A stretch of DNA of 64,000 nt from Chthonobacter albigriseus (GCF_013839445.1 NZ_JACDIT010000001.1:1735769-1799768); one strand, 5' to 3'; positions 7,015 through 17,089 are shown, counted from the stretch's first letter. The notes: generated by a model not told the origin, from the letters alone. Numbers and translations are program-made.

Positions 7015-9897
7015 TCAATTCCGATTGCACCCGCCGGTCACCAGACCCGTGTCGTAGAGATCTGCGTCGAGATCGGAGTCTGCCCGGGCCGCGATGATCC
7101 GGTCAACGAGTATTTCCGCCTGGGAAGGACCCGAAATGGACTGCAGGTAAACCCCGCGTTCATGGCTCGGATCATGGACGAACGGTCCACCCGGGATCTC
7201 CAGCAGCGAATAATCGCCGGCCGTCACCCCGAGCGGCAGACGGGCCGCGCAATCCATCGGCGGATACGATCCGGCTTCGACCGCCGCGACGGTCGGGCCT
7301 TCGGTACGGTTGCGCACCGACGCGAACAGCCGCCACTCGCCGGTCTTCGGGAGCGCGTCGAGCTTCAGCTGCGCGAACCAGCCGCCCTGCTTGGCATCGA
7401 GCAGGATCGCCCCGCCGTCGGAGGCCTTGGGATCGGCGACGAGGCGAGAGCCGGCGTAGAGGTTGACCGCCTGGTCCTGCAGGTCGACCCAGTCCTCACC
7501 CTTGACGCCTGGAATGCCTGCGGGATCCTCCGGCGACCGCCGCTCGATTGCGAGCGTCTCGCGCAGCCAATCGAGATTGCGCTCGCCCTGCCGCGACCGC
7601 TTCACGCCGGTCTCCTCGATGGTCGCCCAGAACCGGGCGGACCGGGCTTCCAGGTCCTCCGACCAGTCGACGCCCGCCGCCTGCGCGGCCGCCGTCAGTT
7701 CATACCGGCGCGAAAGCACCACATAGTCCAGAGGGATCCGGGCGTTGCGGACGCGCGCGTCGAACGGCGTGCCGGCCGCCGCCGCCTGTGCCTCGGCGAG
7801 GATCGCGTCGGCGCCCGACACGAATTCGATGTCGAACAGCGGCGTGCCCACCGGAACCTTCTCGGTGAGCCGGGCGCCGGTGCGGGCGACCGCCGCCTCT
7901 GAAAAGGCGATGTACCGGGCGATCAGCGGGCCGGCCTGCGGCCCGTAGTAGTGGAGGCAGAAGTCGTCGATCAGCGCCTGGACGTCGAGCGACGGATCCC
8001 AGAGCAGGCGGGCGATCATCCACGCCCTCAGCGTGTTGAACTCCGCCCCCTTGCTTTCCCAGACACCCTCGGCGAAGTAGCCCATCACCGACGGCATCGT
8101 CGCCAGCCACTGGATGCTGCGCCCGATGTTGGTGATGTTGGGCGTCGGCTGGATGAAGCCGATGAAATTGGCGATATGGTCCCAGACCAGCACGGTCCCG
8201 GCGATCTCCGACCACGTCTGCAGGCTGGCGCCCAGCTCGGCGTTCGGCCCCTCGTTGAGCGGCGCGCTGTAGTCCAGCTGGATCGTCATCGGGAAGACCA
8301 GCAGGTGATCGGGGACCGTCATGCCTTCCGGCGGCGTGAAGCTCCAGTGGTAGGCGTTGAACCCCAGCCTGGCACCAGGCAGCGCCTGCCGAACGCGGTC
8401 CGCGACCTCGATCATCATGTCCAGCCGCGGCGCCGAGGCGTGGCCGCCGTGCGCGTCGGCGAAGGCCTGGCTGTCCGGATCCATATCCCAGCCCCAGTCC
8501 ATGTCGTGCACGATGAACCAGACGTCCCGATAGTCGGCCCGACCGCGCAGGCGCTCGATCACGGCATTCGCCATGGCCGCCCGCATCTCCTTGTTCATCA
8601 TCGCAAGCTGCCCGCCGGCGTACCAGTCCGGGTGCTGGCGGCCGTGCTCGCCGGGCGGCAGCAGCTCGAAGAAGTTGGCGAACAGCCCCTTGGAGCTCCA
8701 CCGACGGTCCCAGGTGTCGATCTCCGGCGGCGACGGCAGGAAGGACGGACCGTGCGACTCGCCGTTGAGCAGGTTGCGCGCCCGCCACGGCTTGTTCTCC
8801 GCCTCCGTGGACAGGATCGCGCGCCAGCCGAACCGCGGCACCTGACGCTCCTCCGTGCGCGGAACGGCGAGCGTCTCCACGCTAGGCACATGCGTGACAT
8901 CGGGAGAAAGCCAGCGGACGCCCAGCTTGCGGTCGAGAAACCAGTTGACGCCGTACATGGTGCCCCGCGGCGTCGCACCGGCGATCACGATGTGGTCGCC
9001 GACGGGGCGGATCAGGAACCCGTCCGGTCCGAGGTCGGCGAAGTCCGCCTCAGGCACCAGCGCCAGGGCGAGCGTGCTCTCCCGCCCGATCACGAACAGC
9101 GGCCGGTCCTGCGCCATGGCGTCCGACGACAGCGGCGTGAAGGTCGCCCCGGTGATCTGGTTGAGATACTCCGCAAGGGTCTTCGCGGCGCCGAGCGTCA
9201 CGATGTCCGCCTGGTCGGCGACATGGATCCCGATGGCCGCCTGGCCGCCGCTGGCGATCGGCTGCTCCTGCGAGGTCAGCGTGTCCCGCGCCGCCAGGGT
9301 CGCGACGTCGGTTTGCGCGGCGCTGCCCGCGAGCAGGATCCCGCGCAGCGCATCCGCCTGGACGGAAGACGCCGTATCGGCCGGGTCGGTGGTCTCCTCC
9401 AGCGTGATGGCGGTGTACTCGGCGTACCCGGGCGTATTCCCCTTCTTGCGCAGGTAGAGCAGGAACTGGTCCGCCCCCTTGGGCGCCTCGATGACGACGG
9501 AGACGGTGGTCCAGTCGCGCGTGCCGCCGGTCACCACGACGGCGGGCTCGTTGCCGCCGCCGAGCGCGACGGGCAGCGGCCCCCTCCAGCCCGGGTCGAC
9601 ACCCTCGCCGCGGAAGCTCACTTGCACGAAAACCGACCCTTCCGGCGCATCCTGTGATCGAACCGACATGGAAAGCCGATAGCGTCGTTCGCCGACGACG
9701 GCGATGTGGTCCTGCGCGGCATACCCGCCGGTGATCCGCAGCATCGAACGCCCGGCCTCGGTCCTGATCTCGCCGGTCTCGATCCCTGGCCCCCACCAGT
9801 GGGCGCCGCCACCCGAGAAGTCGCCGTTGGCGATCCCGGCGCGAGCCGTCCCGGAGGCGAGGATGAAGAGAAGGAGACCGAGAAGAATGCGAGGCAT
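7015..9897 (-). CDS. Secreted DUF4838 protein, possible glycosidase of the polysaccharide locus
   Basis: A 960-residue protein with a clear signal peptide (RILLGLLLFILASGTARA). Residues 20-180 look like a carbohydrate-binding jelly roll (FSGGGAHWWGPG, then W-T-x-V-x-V-x-I-E). Next comes a GH67-N/GH20b-like domain (AKTLAEYLNQITGATFTPL, GVNWFLDRKLGVRWLSPDV) and a large TIM-barrel-like DUF4838 region (WFIVHDMDWGWDMD, FNAYHWSFTPP). DUF4838 proteins are thought to be glycoside hydrolases related to alpha-glucuronidases, but the substrate is unproven. The start at 9897 is chosen because AAGG lies 7 nt upstream and the signal peptide begins there; the frame is open further up to 10026. It probably trims or cleaves the polymer made by this locus. 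Confidence 0.8.
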   Translation of the reverse strand: MPRILLGLLLFILASGTARAGIANGDFSGGGAHWWGPGIETGEIRTEAGRSMLRITGGYAAQDHIAVVGERRYRLSMSVRSQDAPEGSVFVQVSFRGEGVDPGWRGPLPVALGGGNEPAVVVTGGTRDWTTVSVVIEAPKGADQFLLYLRKKGNTPGYAEYTAITLEETTDPADTASSVQADALRGILLAGSAAQTDVATLAARDTLTSQEQPIASGGQAAIGIHVADQADIVTLGAAKTLAEYLNQITGATFTPLSSDAMAQDRPLFVIGRESTLALALVPEADFADLGPDGFLIRPVGDHIVIAGATPRGTMYGVNWFLDRKLGVRWLSPDVTHVPSVETLAVPRTEERQVPRFGWRAILSTEAENKPWRARNLLNGESHGPSFLPSPPEIDTWDRRWSSKGLFANFFELLPPGEHGRQHPDWYAGGQLAMMNKEMRAAMANAVIERLRGRADYRDVWFIVHDMDWGWDMDPDSQAFADAHGGHASAPRLDMMIEVADRVRQALPGARLGFNAYHWSFTPPEGMTVPDHLLVFPMTIQLDYSAPLNEGPNAELGASLQTWSEIAGTVLVWDHIANFIGFIQPTPNITNIGRSIQWLATMPSVMGYFAEGVWESKGAEFNTLRAWMIARLLWDPSLDVQALIDDFCLHYYGPQAGPLIARYIAFSEAAVARTGARLTEKVPVGTPLFDIEFVSGADAILAEAQAAAAGTPFDARVRNARIPLDYVVLSRRYELTAAAQAAGVDWSEDLEARSARFWATIEETGVKRSRQGERNLDWLRETLAIERRSPEDPAGIPGVKGEDWVDLQDQAVNLYAGSRLVADPKASDGGAILLDAKQGGWFAQLKLDALPKTGEWRLFASVRNRTEGPTVAAVEAGSYPPMDCAARLPLGVTAGDYSLLEIPGGPFVHDPSHERGVYLQSISGPSQAEILVDRIIAARADSDLDADLYDTGLVTGGCNRN

Positions 9898-10375
9898 GCG
9901 ATACCTTTTCGATGGCGGGCGCAGGTCGCCGATCCCGGACCGACGCTCTGCCCCCCTGTGCCGGACGTCGGCCGTCGGCCGGACGGGACACGGCAAGAGG
10001 GGCCGCAATGAGGCTGCGCGGCCCATGACGGCCGGTCAGCATGAATTTTGCAACATCTTCATACTGTGTTTCGGCAGGGGTTTCGCTGCACTGCCTAACA
10101 TGATCTAATGAGAAGCTTGCGTATGGATCACTGGTTGCAGGGTTTGGAATAGGCTTTCGATTGCACGATGGACATAGGGCGATCTGGCGAATTTTGCCGG
10201 ACTGGCACTGTCCGGTCACGATCCTTGAACGGTGATCGGAAAGGCGGGGAGCACCCTGCAGTCCCGTCGGCTTGAGATTACCTGTTCTAAACGGCTTCAG
10301 AATACAAGATCAGTGATGTCCGCGATGTAAAGTTGCGCTGGCGAATTCAGACCGGTGCCGAGAGGCATATACCAT
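9898..10375. other. Divergent regulatory region of the polysaccharide locus
   Basis: About 480 bases between the minus-strand DUF4838/polymerase operon and the plus-strand co-polymerase gene. From about 10030 it is less GC-rich than the flanks, as expected for promoters. I found no confident hexamer pair and no gene; a sigma-54-like TGGCAC at about 10203 lacks the matching GC element. Confidence 0.45.
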
Positions 10376-12685
10376 ATGTTGCAGAAGCCAGTCTTGTCGG
10401 ATCTCGGAGATTTCGGACACGACCGCTATCGCGGGTCGGGTTCGCAATTGAGCAACGACCTTGAGCATCTGCTGGCAGCGGCGCGGCGGCAATGGAAAGT
10501 CGTGGCCGTCAGCATCGCTGTGGCCATCGCTCTCGGCATCGCCTACGTCGCCACCGCCGTTCCGCTTTACACCGCCAGTATCCACATCCTGGTCGGCCAG
10601 CTCGACAGCAAGCTGCTGGAGCAGATCGCCGACACCGGCCCCTCCGCCGGCGGTGACGATTCCGCCATGCAGAGCGAGGTCGAGCTGTTCAAGTCCGAGG
10701 AGATCCGCGGCCGCGTGGTCGACCTGCTGGAGCTGACCAAGGATCCGCGCTTCTACGCCCCCGACGGCTCGCCGATCGACAACCTGCGCGGCATGATCCG
10801 CTCGCTGCTCGATGTGGAGGCCTGGTTCAGCTCCGCCGAGGTGGACGGCAAGCCGGACGAGGAGGCCAAGCGCTTCCGTGCCATCGAGAAGCTCGGCTGG
10901 AATTCCTCCGTCGAGCGCGTCGGCCGCGCCCGCGTGATCAGCCTGAACTACACCTCGCCGAGCCCCGAGCTTGCCGCCGACGTTGCCCGTGCCTTCGGCG
11001 AGGCCTACCTCGCCGACCAGGTCCAGTCGAAGTTCGAAGCCGTCCAGGCGGCCAGCGGCTGGCTGGAGAAGCGCGTCCAGGATCTCAAGAAGCGCGCCCT
11101 CGAAAGCGATCTCGCCGTCCAGCAGTTCCGCGCCAAGAACGACCTGATCGCCACCAACGGCGTGCTGGTGACCGAGCAGAACCTGTCGCAGCTGAACACC
11201 CGCCTCGTCGACGCCCAGGCCGAGACGGCCCAGGCCCAAGCCCGCTTCGACCGCATCCAGTCGATCATCGCCGCCGGCGACACCGACGCGATCGTCACCG
11301 ACGCGCTCGACAGCTCGCTGGTCAACCAGTTGCGTGGCAAGTACCTGGAGGCCGCCAAGCGCGAGGCCGAGATCTCCAGCCAGCTCGGCTCCGGCCACAT
11401 CGGCGCCCGCCGGCTCCGCGAGGAGATGGCCGAATACCGCAAGCAGATCTTCAGCGAGCTCGGCCGCATTTCGGAGAGCTACCAGAGCGACCTGCAGGTG
11501 GCCAAGCTGCGCGAGGAATCGATCCGCAACAGCGTGACGGCCGCCACCAGCGTCACCGCAACCACCAACTCCACCATGGTGGAACTGCGCGAACTCGAGC
11601 GCACGGCCGAAACCTACCGCGCCATGTATGAGAGTTCGCTGCAGCTCTACCAGGAGGCGGTGCAGCGCCAGTCCTTCCCGGTCACCGACGCCCGCGTGAT
11701 CACCCAGGCCAAGGTGCCGAACTTCCCCAGCCACCCGCGGTCGTCGCTGATCATGGCATTGGCCATCGTACTCGGCGGCGCGGTGGGCGTCGGCATCGGC
11801 GCTTTCCGCGAATTCCGCGACCGCTTCTTCCGCACCGCCGACCAGATCCGCGACGAACTGGGCCTGGAGCACCTCGGCAACGTGCCGATGGTGATCGGCG
11901 GGGACACCAAGAAGACCAGCGACGAGGAAAACTTCCCGCACGCCCGCGCGCTCTACAAGCCGAACCCGATCTCCAGCTTCGCGCTAGACCACCCGCATTC
12001 CGAGTTCGCCGACACGCTCTGGACGGCATGGTTCACGGTGGACATGGCGCTCGCCAACCGGCGGCCGCGCGTGGTCGGCATCGTTTCGCTGCTGCCGAGC
12101 GAGGGCAAGTCTACGGTGGCGATCAACTACGCCGAGATCACCGCCAAGCTCGGCATCCGGACGCTCCTGATCGACGCCGACCTGCGCAATCCGGGCCTGA
12201 CCCGCGCCGTCGCCGGGCATGCCGAATACGGCCTGGTCGACCTCGTGCTCGGCCGCCAGACGATGAAGGACCTGCTCTTCATCAGCCCGGCCACCAAGCT
12301 CGCCATGCTCCCGGCCTGCGGCGCCGGCTACCGCGGCCACACCGCCGAGCTGCTCGCCTCCGCTGGCATGACGCAGGCGATCGAGCAGGCCAGCGGCTTC
12401 TTCGAGCAGATCGTCATCGACCTGCCGCCGATGGGCCTCGTCCGCGACGCCCGCGCCATGGCGCCGAAGATCGACGCCTTCATCCTGGTTGTGGAATGGG
12501 GCAAGACGGCACGGCAGGCGCTGCGGACCACGCTGGCGTCCGAACCCGCGATTGCCGAACGCTGCGTCGGCGTCATCCTGAACAAGGTCGACAGCGACAA
12601 GATGAAACTCTACGGCTCCTTCGGTACCAGCGAGTACTACCAGTCGCGCTACAAGCACTACCACGATACTGGACTGACCTCCTAG
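10376..12685 (+). CDS. Wzz/BY-kinase polysaccharide co-polymerase
   Basis: A 769-residue membrane protein that sets polymer length and drives assembly through tyrosine autophosphorylation. It has an N-terminal Wzz domain with a first membrane helix (VVAVSIAVAIALGIAYVAT), a long periplasmic coiled coil (about 190-420), a second membrane helix (LIMALAIVLGGAVGVGI), then a cytoplasmic BY-kinase domain. That domain shows Walker A LLPSEGKSTVA (about 572-582), Walker A' LLIDADLRNPG and a Walker B-like VIDLPP. The tail is tyrosine-rich (LYGSFGTSEYYQSRYKHY), the usual autophosphorylation cluster. The ATG at 10376 has GAGAGG 10 nt upstream; an in-frame GTG at 10355 is an alternative. Kinase and Wzz domains are fused, as in GumC/ExoP types. 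Confidence 0.92.
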   Translation: MLQKPVLSDLGDFGHDRYRGSGSQLSNDLEHLLAAARRQWKVVAVSIAVAIALGIAYVATAVPLYTASIHILVGQLDSKLLEQIADTGPSAGGDDSAMQSEVELFKSEEIRGRVVDLLELTKDPRFYAPDGSPIDNLRGMIRSLLDVEAWFSSAEVDGKPDEEAKRFRAIEKLGWNSSVERVGRARVISLNYTSPSPELAADVARAFGEAYLADQVQSKFEAVQAASGWLEKRVQDLKKRALESDLAVQQFRAKNDLIATNGVLVTEQNLSQLNTRLVDAQAETAQAQARFDRIQSIIAAGDTDAIVTDALDSSLVNQLRGKYLEAAKREAEISSQLGSGHIGARRLREEMAEYRKQIFSELGRISESYQSDLQVAKLREESIRNSVTAATSVTATTNSTMVELRELERTAETYRAMYESSLQLYQEAVQRQSFPVTDARVITQAKVPNFPSHPRSSLIMALAIVLGGAVGVGIGAFREFRDRFFRTADQIRDELGLEHLGNVPMVIGGDTKKTSDEENFPHARALYKPNPISSFALDHPHSEFADTLWTAWFTVDMALANRRPRVVGIVSLLPSEGKSTVAINYAEITAKLGIRTLLIDADLRNPGLTRAVAGHAEYGLVDLVLGRQTMKDLLFISPATKLAMLPACGAGYRGHTAELLASAGMTQAIEQASGFFEQIVIDLPPMGLVRDARAMAPKIDAFILVVEWGKTARQALRTTLASEPAIAERCVGVILNKVDSDKMKLYGSFGTSEYYQSRYKHYHDTGLTS

Positions 12686-12739
12686 GTCGATCGCAACGCG
12701 CGCGCTGACGTGGATGACGCGGACCGGGGGTTTTGCTGG

Positions 12740-13702
12740 ATGAATGCGGTATGTGCTGTTGTCCTGACGTACAACAGAAAGGCATTGTTGCATCGGTGCC
12801 TTGAAGCAGTGGCCTCTCAGACCAGGCCGTGCGATCGCATCATCGTAGTCGACAACGCATCCACCGACGGCACCTTGGACGAGCTGAATGAGGTCTGGGG
12901 CGACCGGATCGAGGTCCTGGCGCTTTCGCGCAACGTGGGTGCGGCCGGAGGCTTCAGCATCGGCATGCGCGTCGGCTATCAGACCGGGGCCGAGCGGCTC
13001 TGGCTGATGGACGACGACGTGATCCCCGATCCCGACGCGCTGGAACGCCTGCTGGCCGGCGAGGCTCGTCTGGCCGAGCGCGGCCTGTCCGCCTCCTACC
13101 TCGTATCCGTCGCGCGCACCGGCCGTGGCCTGATGATCAACACCCCCGGCATCGATCTCCGGCAGAACGAGATCTGGTCCCACGAGTGGCCCAAGCTTCT
13201 CGACATCGGACTCGTTCCGGTGAACCGCGCCACCTTCGTCTCGATCCTGCTTCCGCGCGTCACGATGGCCAGGCACGGCGCGCTCTTGGCGGAGATGTTC
13301 ATCTGGGGCGAGGACGTGGAGTACACCACGCGCGTGGCGCTCGATGTGCCCGGCTATGTCGTGGGCGAAAGCAAGGTGCAGCATCTTCGTCAGATCGAGG
13401 GCGAACTGACCCTGGAGACGGAGAGCAATCCCGCACGTATCCGCTACCACTTCCATCGCACCCGGAACATGGTCTTCATCCGCCGGCGCTACGATTCCCG
13501 GACCAACTTCATCAGGGAAGTGTTGCTGAACCTGAAGCGCGCCGCCTACTTCCTGCGGCGAGGCGAGTGGCTGAAGGTCAAGATCCTGGTGGCCGGCGTG
13601 GCTCGCGGCATCACCTTCTCGCCGGAGAAGGTCGACATCGATCGGCCCTTCCGTGACGAGCCGATCGACTTTCCGGCCTACCGCACCCGCTACGGCGTCT
13701 GA
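12740..13702 (+). CDS. Family 2 glycosyltransferase (GlfT2/rhamnosyltransferase-like)
   Basis: A 320-residue GT-A-fold enzyme. It begins with the nucleotide-binding strand AVVLTYNRKALLHRCLEAV, followed by IIVVDNASTDGT, NVGAAGGF and the metal-binding triad in LWLMDDDVIPDPDAL. The general-base region is MFIWGEDVEYTTRV (about 195-208). The N-V-G-(A/G)-A-G-G-F signature and the D-D-D triad are those of the rhamnosyl/galactofuranosyl-transferase branch of GT2. It adds a sugar to a lipid-linked precursor on the cytoplasmic face. I use the ATG at 12740, just before the first beta strand; a GTG at 12710 is in frame. It follows the co-polymerase by 54 nt on the same strand. Confidence 0.85.
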   Translation: MNAVCAVVLTYNRKALLHRCLEAVASQTRPCDRIIVVDNASTDGTLDELNEVWGDRIEVLALSRNVGAAGGFSIGMRVGYQTGAERLWLMDDDVIPDPDALERLLAGEARLAERGLSASYLVSVARTGRGLMINTPGIDLRQNEIWSHEWPKLLDIGLVPVNRATFVSILLPRVTMARHGALLAEMFIWGEDVEYTTRVALDVPGYVVGESKVQHLRQIEGELTLETESNPARIRYHFHRTRNMVFIRRRYDSRTNFIREVLLNLKRAAYFLRRGEWLKVKILVAGVARGITFSPEKVDIDRPFRDEPIDFPAYRTRYGV

Positions 13703-13714
13703 ACCGGTCCCCGG

Positions 13715-14596
13715 TCAGAACTTGTACTGCCGCCGGAACACCGCGTTCTTGGCCCGCCGGACGACGTCGAGGGCCGACAGCGCCATCGAATCCCATCGGT
13801 CGATCTCACCCTCCCGGTAGAGCGAGAGAAACGTCTTCTGCGGCAGCGACGCCTGCGGATCCACCTTCACACCCGTGGCGGCGACGAGCTCGTGCATGTA
13901 GCTCCCGGGGCAGGGAAGGATGTCCTGCGGGATGTGCCAGCGCCCGATGAACTCGTTCCAGAAATGGATGCAAAGGCTGTCACGCGCGCTCTCCGCGCAG
14001 GCCCGCGCCATCTCCGGCAGGAAGTAGTCCTTCACGTCGATGTAGTGCACGGGATAGAAGAGCGCGCTCTCCACCACCGTGACGCGGCTCGGCTGTTCCC
14101 CCATGAAGTCGGTGATGAGGCGCGGGCCGACCTCCCCCCATCGGAAGCTGAACCCCTTCAGGGCCGCCCGCCGCTCCAGTTCCGCCGCCAGCGCCGGATC
14201 CGACATGTAGAGCACCGCCCCGTTGAGCTGGCCCTTGGCCTGCTCGCCGACCAGCAGCCCCTTGGACTTCGCCTCCAACGCCGCAAAACCCTCCGGGCCC
14301 TTCAGGCAGTAGACATCCGTGTCGAACCACCAGCCGCTCCGATTTTGGAACAGGCGGTAGCGGAAGATGTCGGTGAAGGCTGCGATCGAACCGACCTTGC
14401 CCTGCTGCGTGTAGGCAAGCACCTCCTCCTCTCGCGCGAATTCACCGGCGTCGGCCAGCGTGACACCTTCGGGAACGGCAAGCGAACGGTTGAACGTGAA
14501 CAGCCGGACCGGCACGCCGCGGGCGACGAAGGAGGTGAGGCACGCCTGGGTATAGAGATTGAGTCGAGGGCCGTGCCAGAAGAAGTTCGCTTCCAT
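13715..14596 (-). CDS. DXD-type glycosyltransferase (GT32-like, capsular/LPS)
   Basis: A 293-residue enzyme. The family marks are the opening NFFWHGPRLNLYTQACLTSF, a middle FTDIFRYRLFQNRSGWWFDTDVYCL in which D-T-D is the metal/nucleotide-sugar motif (about residue 95), and a late SLCIHFWNEFIGRW. This arrangement matches the sugar-transferase group with a DXD motif (Gly_transf_sug, GT32-like) used in surface-polysaccharide synthesis. The start at 14596 has AGGAGC 6-8 nt upstream; the longer open frame to 14824 runs into the preceding gene and is read-through. It is the last gene of a three-gene minus-strand operon, convergent with the GT2 gene. Confidence 0.82.
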   Translation of the reverse strand: MEANFFWHGPRLNLYTQACLTSFVARGVPVRLFTFNRSLAVPEGVTLADAGEFAREEEVLAYTQQGKVGSIAAFTDIFRYRLFQNRSGWWFDTDVYCLKGPEGFAALEAKSKGLLVGEQAKGQLNGAVLYMSDPALAAELERRAALKGFSFRWGEVGPRLITDFMGEQPSRVTVVESALFYPVHYIDVKDYFLPEMARACAESARDSLCIHFWNEFIGRWHIPQDILPCPGSYMHELVAATGVKVDPQASLPQKTFLSLYREGEIDRWDSMALSALDVVRRAKNAVFRRQYKF

Positions 14597-14612
14597 GTTC
14601 GCTCCTGAACCG

Positions 14613-15734
14613 TCACGGGCGGGCTGCGACCGACCGGATGGCCTGTTCGATCTGTAGGGCGATGTGGCGCCAGTCGAGCTCCGTCTCCACTTGCCGGCGT
14701 GCGACGGCGGCGCGCGCCTGGCACTCGGAATAGTGTTCCAGGCTCCACAGCAGCGCCGCGACGGCGGTCCGCTCGTCGGTCGCGTCGAACAGGACGGCCG
14801 ACGTGCTGTCAACATAGTCCGCAATGCCGCCGACGGCGTTCACCACCACCGGCAGCCCCGTCGCCATCGCCTCCAGAACGGCGTTGTTGGCCGTAGCGTC
14901 GATCAGCGGCATGAAGAGCAGGTGCGAGCGGTGATAGATGGCGCGCAGGTCCTCGTCCGACAGATCGGCGAGAAGACTGACGTTCGGCAGCTGCGCCAGC
15001 CCGAAGTGCGCGTCCATCGTCCGGGCGAAACGCGGCAGCACGAGCCGGAAGCGAACGCCCGGCTGCGTCTTCGCCATCATCCGCGCCACCTTCTCCAGGA
15101 GCGCGAAATCGCGCAGCCATTGCCCGGAAACCAGGATCTCCGCCTCGCCCGGCTCCGGCGCAGAGCGCCCGGCGGCGGGGGCGAAGAAGCCGCCGTCGAC
15201 CCCGTGGCGGATCATCCGCACATCCGTGTCGGGCAGCAGCTGTTGCAGGTGCGCCCGGGCTGGCGTGGAGAGCGCCACCAGCGCGTCGAAGCCGGCGAGG
15301 TAGCGGATGTCGCCGATCATCAGCTTCCACCACCCCGGCGGCTGGTGCGTGATGCCGATCAGCGTCGGAGCGCCCTTGATGGCCGGCGCCGCGAAGCGGG
15401 CGAAATGCTCCTCCACCGACGTGAAGAGAATGCAGTCGAACCGACCCGACCGCGCCACCCGCGTCGCCGCCCGCTCCAGGATCGCACCGTCGCGCCCGTA
15501 GAAGGGCGAGGGATGCGACGTCTCCCTTCTGAGCCCGAGGCGTGACAGCACCCGCGCGGCCAGCAGCTTGCCGACGACCGCGATCCGATCCCACCGCCCG
15601 GGCTGCAGAACGGTCACCGGAAGCCGGCGCCCGAGCGCCGCGGCAAGCGGCGTCAGACCGCTGTGGGCGCCCATGTGGCCCCACCGCCCGGTGACGAGGA
15701 GAACGCGAGGACCTGCCGGTTCAGCGTCGGACAT
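14613..15734 (-). CDS. Family 4 glycosyltransferase
   Basis: A 373-residue GT-B-fold enzyme. The N-terminal half has VLLVTGRWGHMGAHSGLTPLA and a FDCILFTSVEEHF strand. The C-terminal half has the donor-binding pattern ISGQWLRDF-like (here EILVSGQWL), LSDEDLRAIYHRSHLLFMPLI and EAMATGLPVVVNAVGGIADYV, the E-x7-E-like retaining GT4 signature. It transfers a sugar from a nucleotide donor during repeat-unit assembly. The start at 15734 is chosen because the sequence before it is read-through. It is 16 nt from the DXD transferase downstream and 60 nt from the RgpF-like gene upstream. Confidence 0.85.
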   Translation of the reverse strand: MSDAEPAGPRVLLVTGRWGHMGAHSGLTPLAAALGRRLPVTVLQPGRWDRIAVVGKLLAARVLSRLGLRRETSHPSPFYGRDGAILERAATRVARSGRFDCILFTSVEEHFARFAAPAIKGAPTLIGITHQPPGWWKLMIGDIRYLAGFDALVALSTPARAHLQQLLPDTDVRMIRHGVDGGFFAPAAGRSAPEPGEAEILVSGQWLRDFALLEKVARMMAKTQPGVRFRLVLPRFARTMDAHFGLAQLPNVSLLADLSDEDLRAIYHRSHLLFMPLIDATANNAVLEAMATGLPVVVNAVGGIADYVDSTSAVLFDATDERTAVAALLWSLEHYSECQARAAVARRQVETELDWRHIALQIEQAIRSVAARP

Positions 15735-15794
15735 GATCGCCTGCTCTCCCCATCCGGGCAGCTCCGCTCCTGCCGTTCGGCCCACCATGCGTCG

Positions 15795-16631
15795 TCAATG
15801 GCCGCCCCCCTTGGCGAACAGGCGCAGCTCGATCTTCTCGATCCAGCGGCCGGGTGCACGCAGCACCGGCTCGCGGAAAGCCGCGCCCGCCGCGTCGAGG
15901 CGCAGGGAGAGATTCAACTCGTGAAGCACGGCGCGCGCCTTCATCGCCATCAGCTCCGCATTGGCGGAGGACAAGGGTTCGGCTCGATACCACCGCGTAC
16001 CCGTCTGCGAAAAGAGCCACGCGCCTATGTGGCCGGCAACACTCGGATCCAAGGTCTCCGCGAAGAACCGCTGGGGATCCGCGCCGCCCCTCACCGAAGC
16101 GTCCAGCGCCGGGTCGAACACGCGCCGCCCGATCGCCTCCACCGCCGCGTTGTCGAAGCCGATCAGGTTGGAGCGGATCCACCTCGACCCGGACAGGCCG
16201 CCGATCCGCAGAAGTCGCGCGCTGTGGCAGATCGGACCCACCACGAAGTTCGCCTCCTGCTCGGCGTGGAGCGCCGCGCTGAGAGCCCGTACCGACCGGC
16301 CGCTGAGGTGCTGGTGCGATCCGATGGTGTCGTTGAGGATGACGAGCCGGCCGGTCTCGCCGGCGGCGAGCTGGTCGAGTCCGGCCTGGTAGCCGCCGAA
16401 CTCCATGCCGCTGTTGTCGTGCACCAGGATGGTCGATCGGGCCGCCAGACCACCGAGCGCGGCGCGCAGGACGTCGGGGGTAATCCGCGTGCCGTTGATC
16501 ACGCAGACGAGGCGTCCGTGCGGATGCGCCAGATCGAGCGAGCGGATCACGTCCACGGTCCGCTTGACGCGGGACGGTTCGTAGAAGAGAGCGATCAGCG
16601 CGGCCGTATGCAGAACCGTTCCACCTTTCAT
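15795..16631 (-). CDS. RgpF-like/rhamnan-synthesis-type protein
   Basis: A 278-residue protein. The N-terminus (ALIALFYEPSRVKRTVDVI) is followed by LVCVINGT and then VHDNSGMEFGGYQAGLD (about residues 70-88). That D/E-N-x-G-x-(D/E)-F-G-G-Y pattern is the hallmark of the rhamnan synthesis F (RgpF) and related glycosyltransferase families. LVILNDTIGSHQHL and the later LIGFDNAAVEAIG also fit. The substrate sugar cannot be read from the sequence. It is the first gene of the three-gene minus-strand glycosyltransferase operon. Confidence 0.6.
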   Translation of the reverse strand: MKGGTVLHTAALIALFYEPSRVKRTVDVIRSLDLAHPHGRLVCVINGTRITPDVLRAALGGLAARSTILVHDNSGMEFGGYQAGLDQLAAGETGRLVILNDTIGSHQHLSGRSVRALSAALHAEQEANFVVGPICHSARLLRIGGLSGSRWIRSNLIGFDNAAVEAIGRRVFDPALDASVRGGADPQRFFAETLDPSVAGHIGAWLFSQTGTRWYRAEPLSSANAELMAMKARAVLHELNLSLRLDAAGAAFREPVLRAPGRWIEKIELRLFAKGGGH

Positions 16632-17089
16632 CGCCTGCCGCCGTCGACGCCAGCCGTCTTCGCATCACCGCAGGGCGTCGGCCGGGGTCCCGGGTCGAGC
16701 GTCCGGTCGAAGCCGAGCGCGGTGGTCGCAGGACAACCCCAAGCGTGCCAACCTCGCCGTTTCAATGCGCCCCCTTGTAGGGTAAAAGAGCGGCAGAAAT
16801 TGCACCACTCACCTTAAACGCCAAGCGGAGAGCGCCACGAACGAAGTTCGGCCGGTTATGGCACGACCTGCGTGATCTTTCCACACCCGGCAACCGGCTT
16901 TCAGACGGCATCGCAGTGCGAGTGCGAGACACCGCAAATCGTGCTAAATCCTCTGCCGTTCTGTTTCGGACCAGGGGTCGCTCGCTCCCGATCGCACCGG
17001 GGTGGCCCGATGGCTCCGAACCGATATCGCCGGTCCGCAGGTCCTTTTCCGGATCGCGCGTGCGGACCGGTGCTGCGCTTGAGGTATTC
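16632..17089. other. Divergent intergenic region of the glycosyltransferase and flippase genes
   Basis: About 460 bases. The plus-strand frame upstream of the flippase start is open back to 16916, but its residues are Arg/Ser/Pro-rich and resemble no flippase N-terminus. A TGGCAC-x4-GCG string at about 16859 has the wrong spacing for a sigma-54 promoter. Nothing else was recognised. Confidence 0.4.

Noticed and set aside
10200..10220. Sigma-54-like TGGCACTGTCC before the Wzz/BY-kinase gene
   Set aside because: The -12 element reads GGTCA, without the required GC at the right spacing.
16855..16875. Sigma-54-like promoter TGGCACGACCTGCG upstream of the flippase
   Set aside because: The GG and GC elements are 10 nt apart instead of 12, and no -12 TTGC is present.
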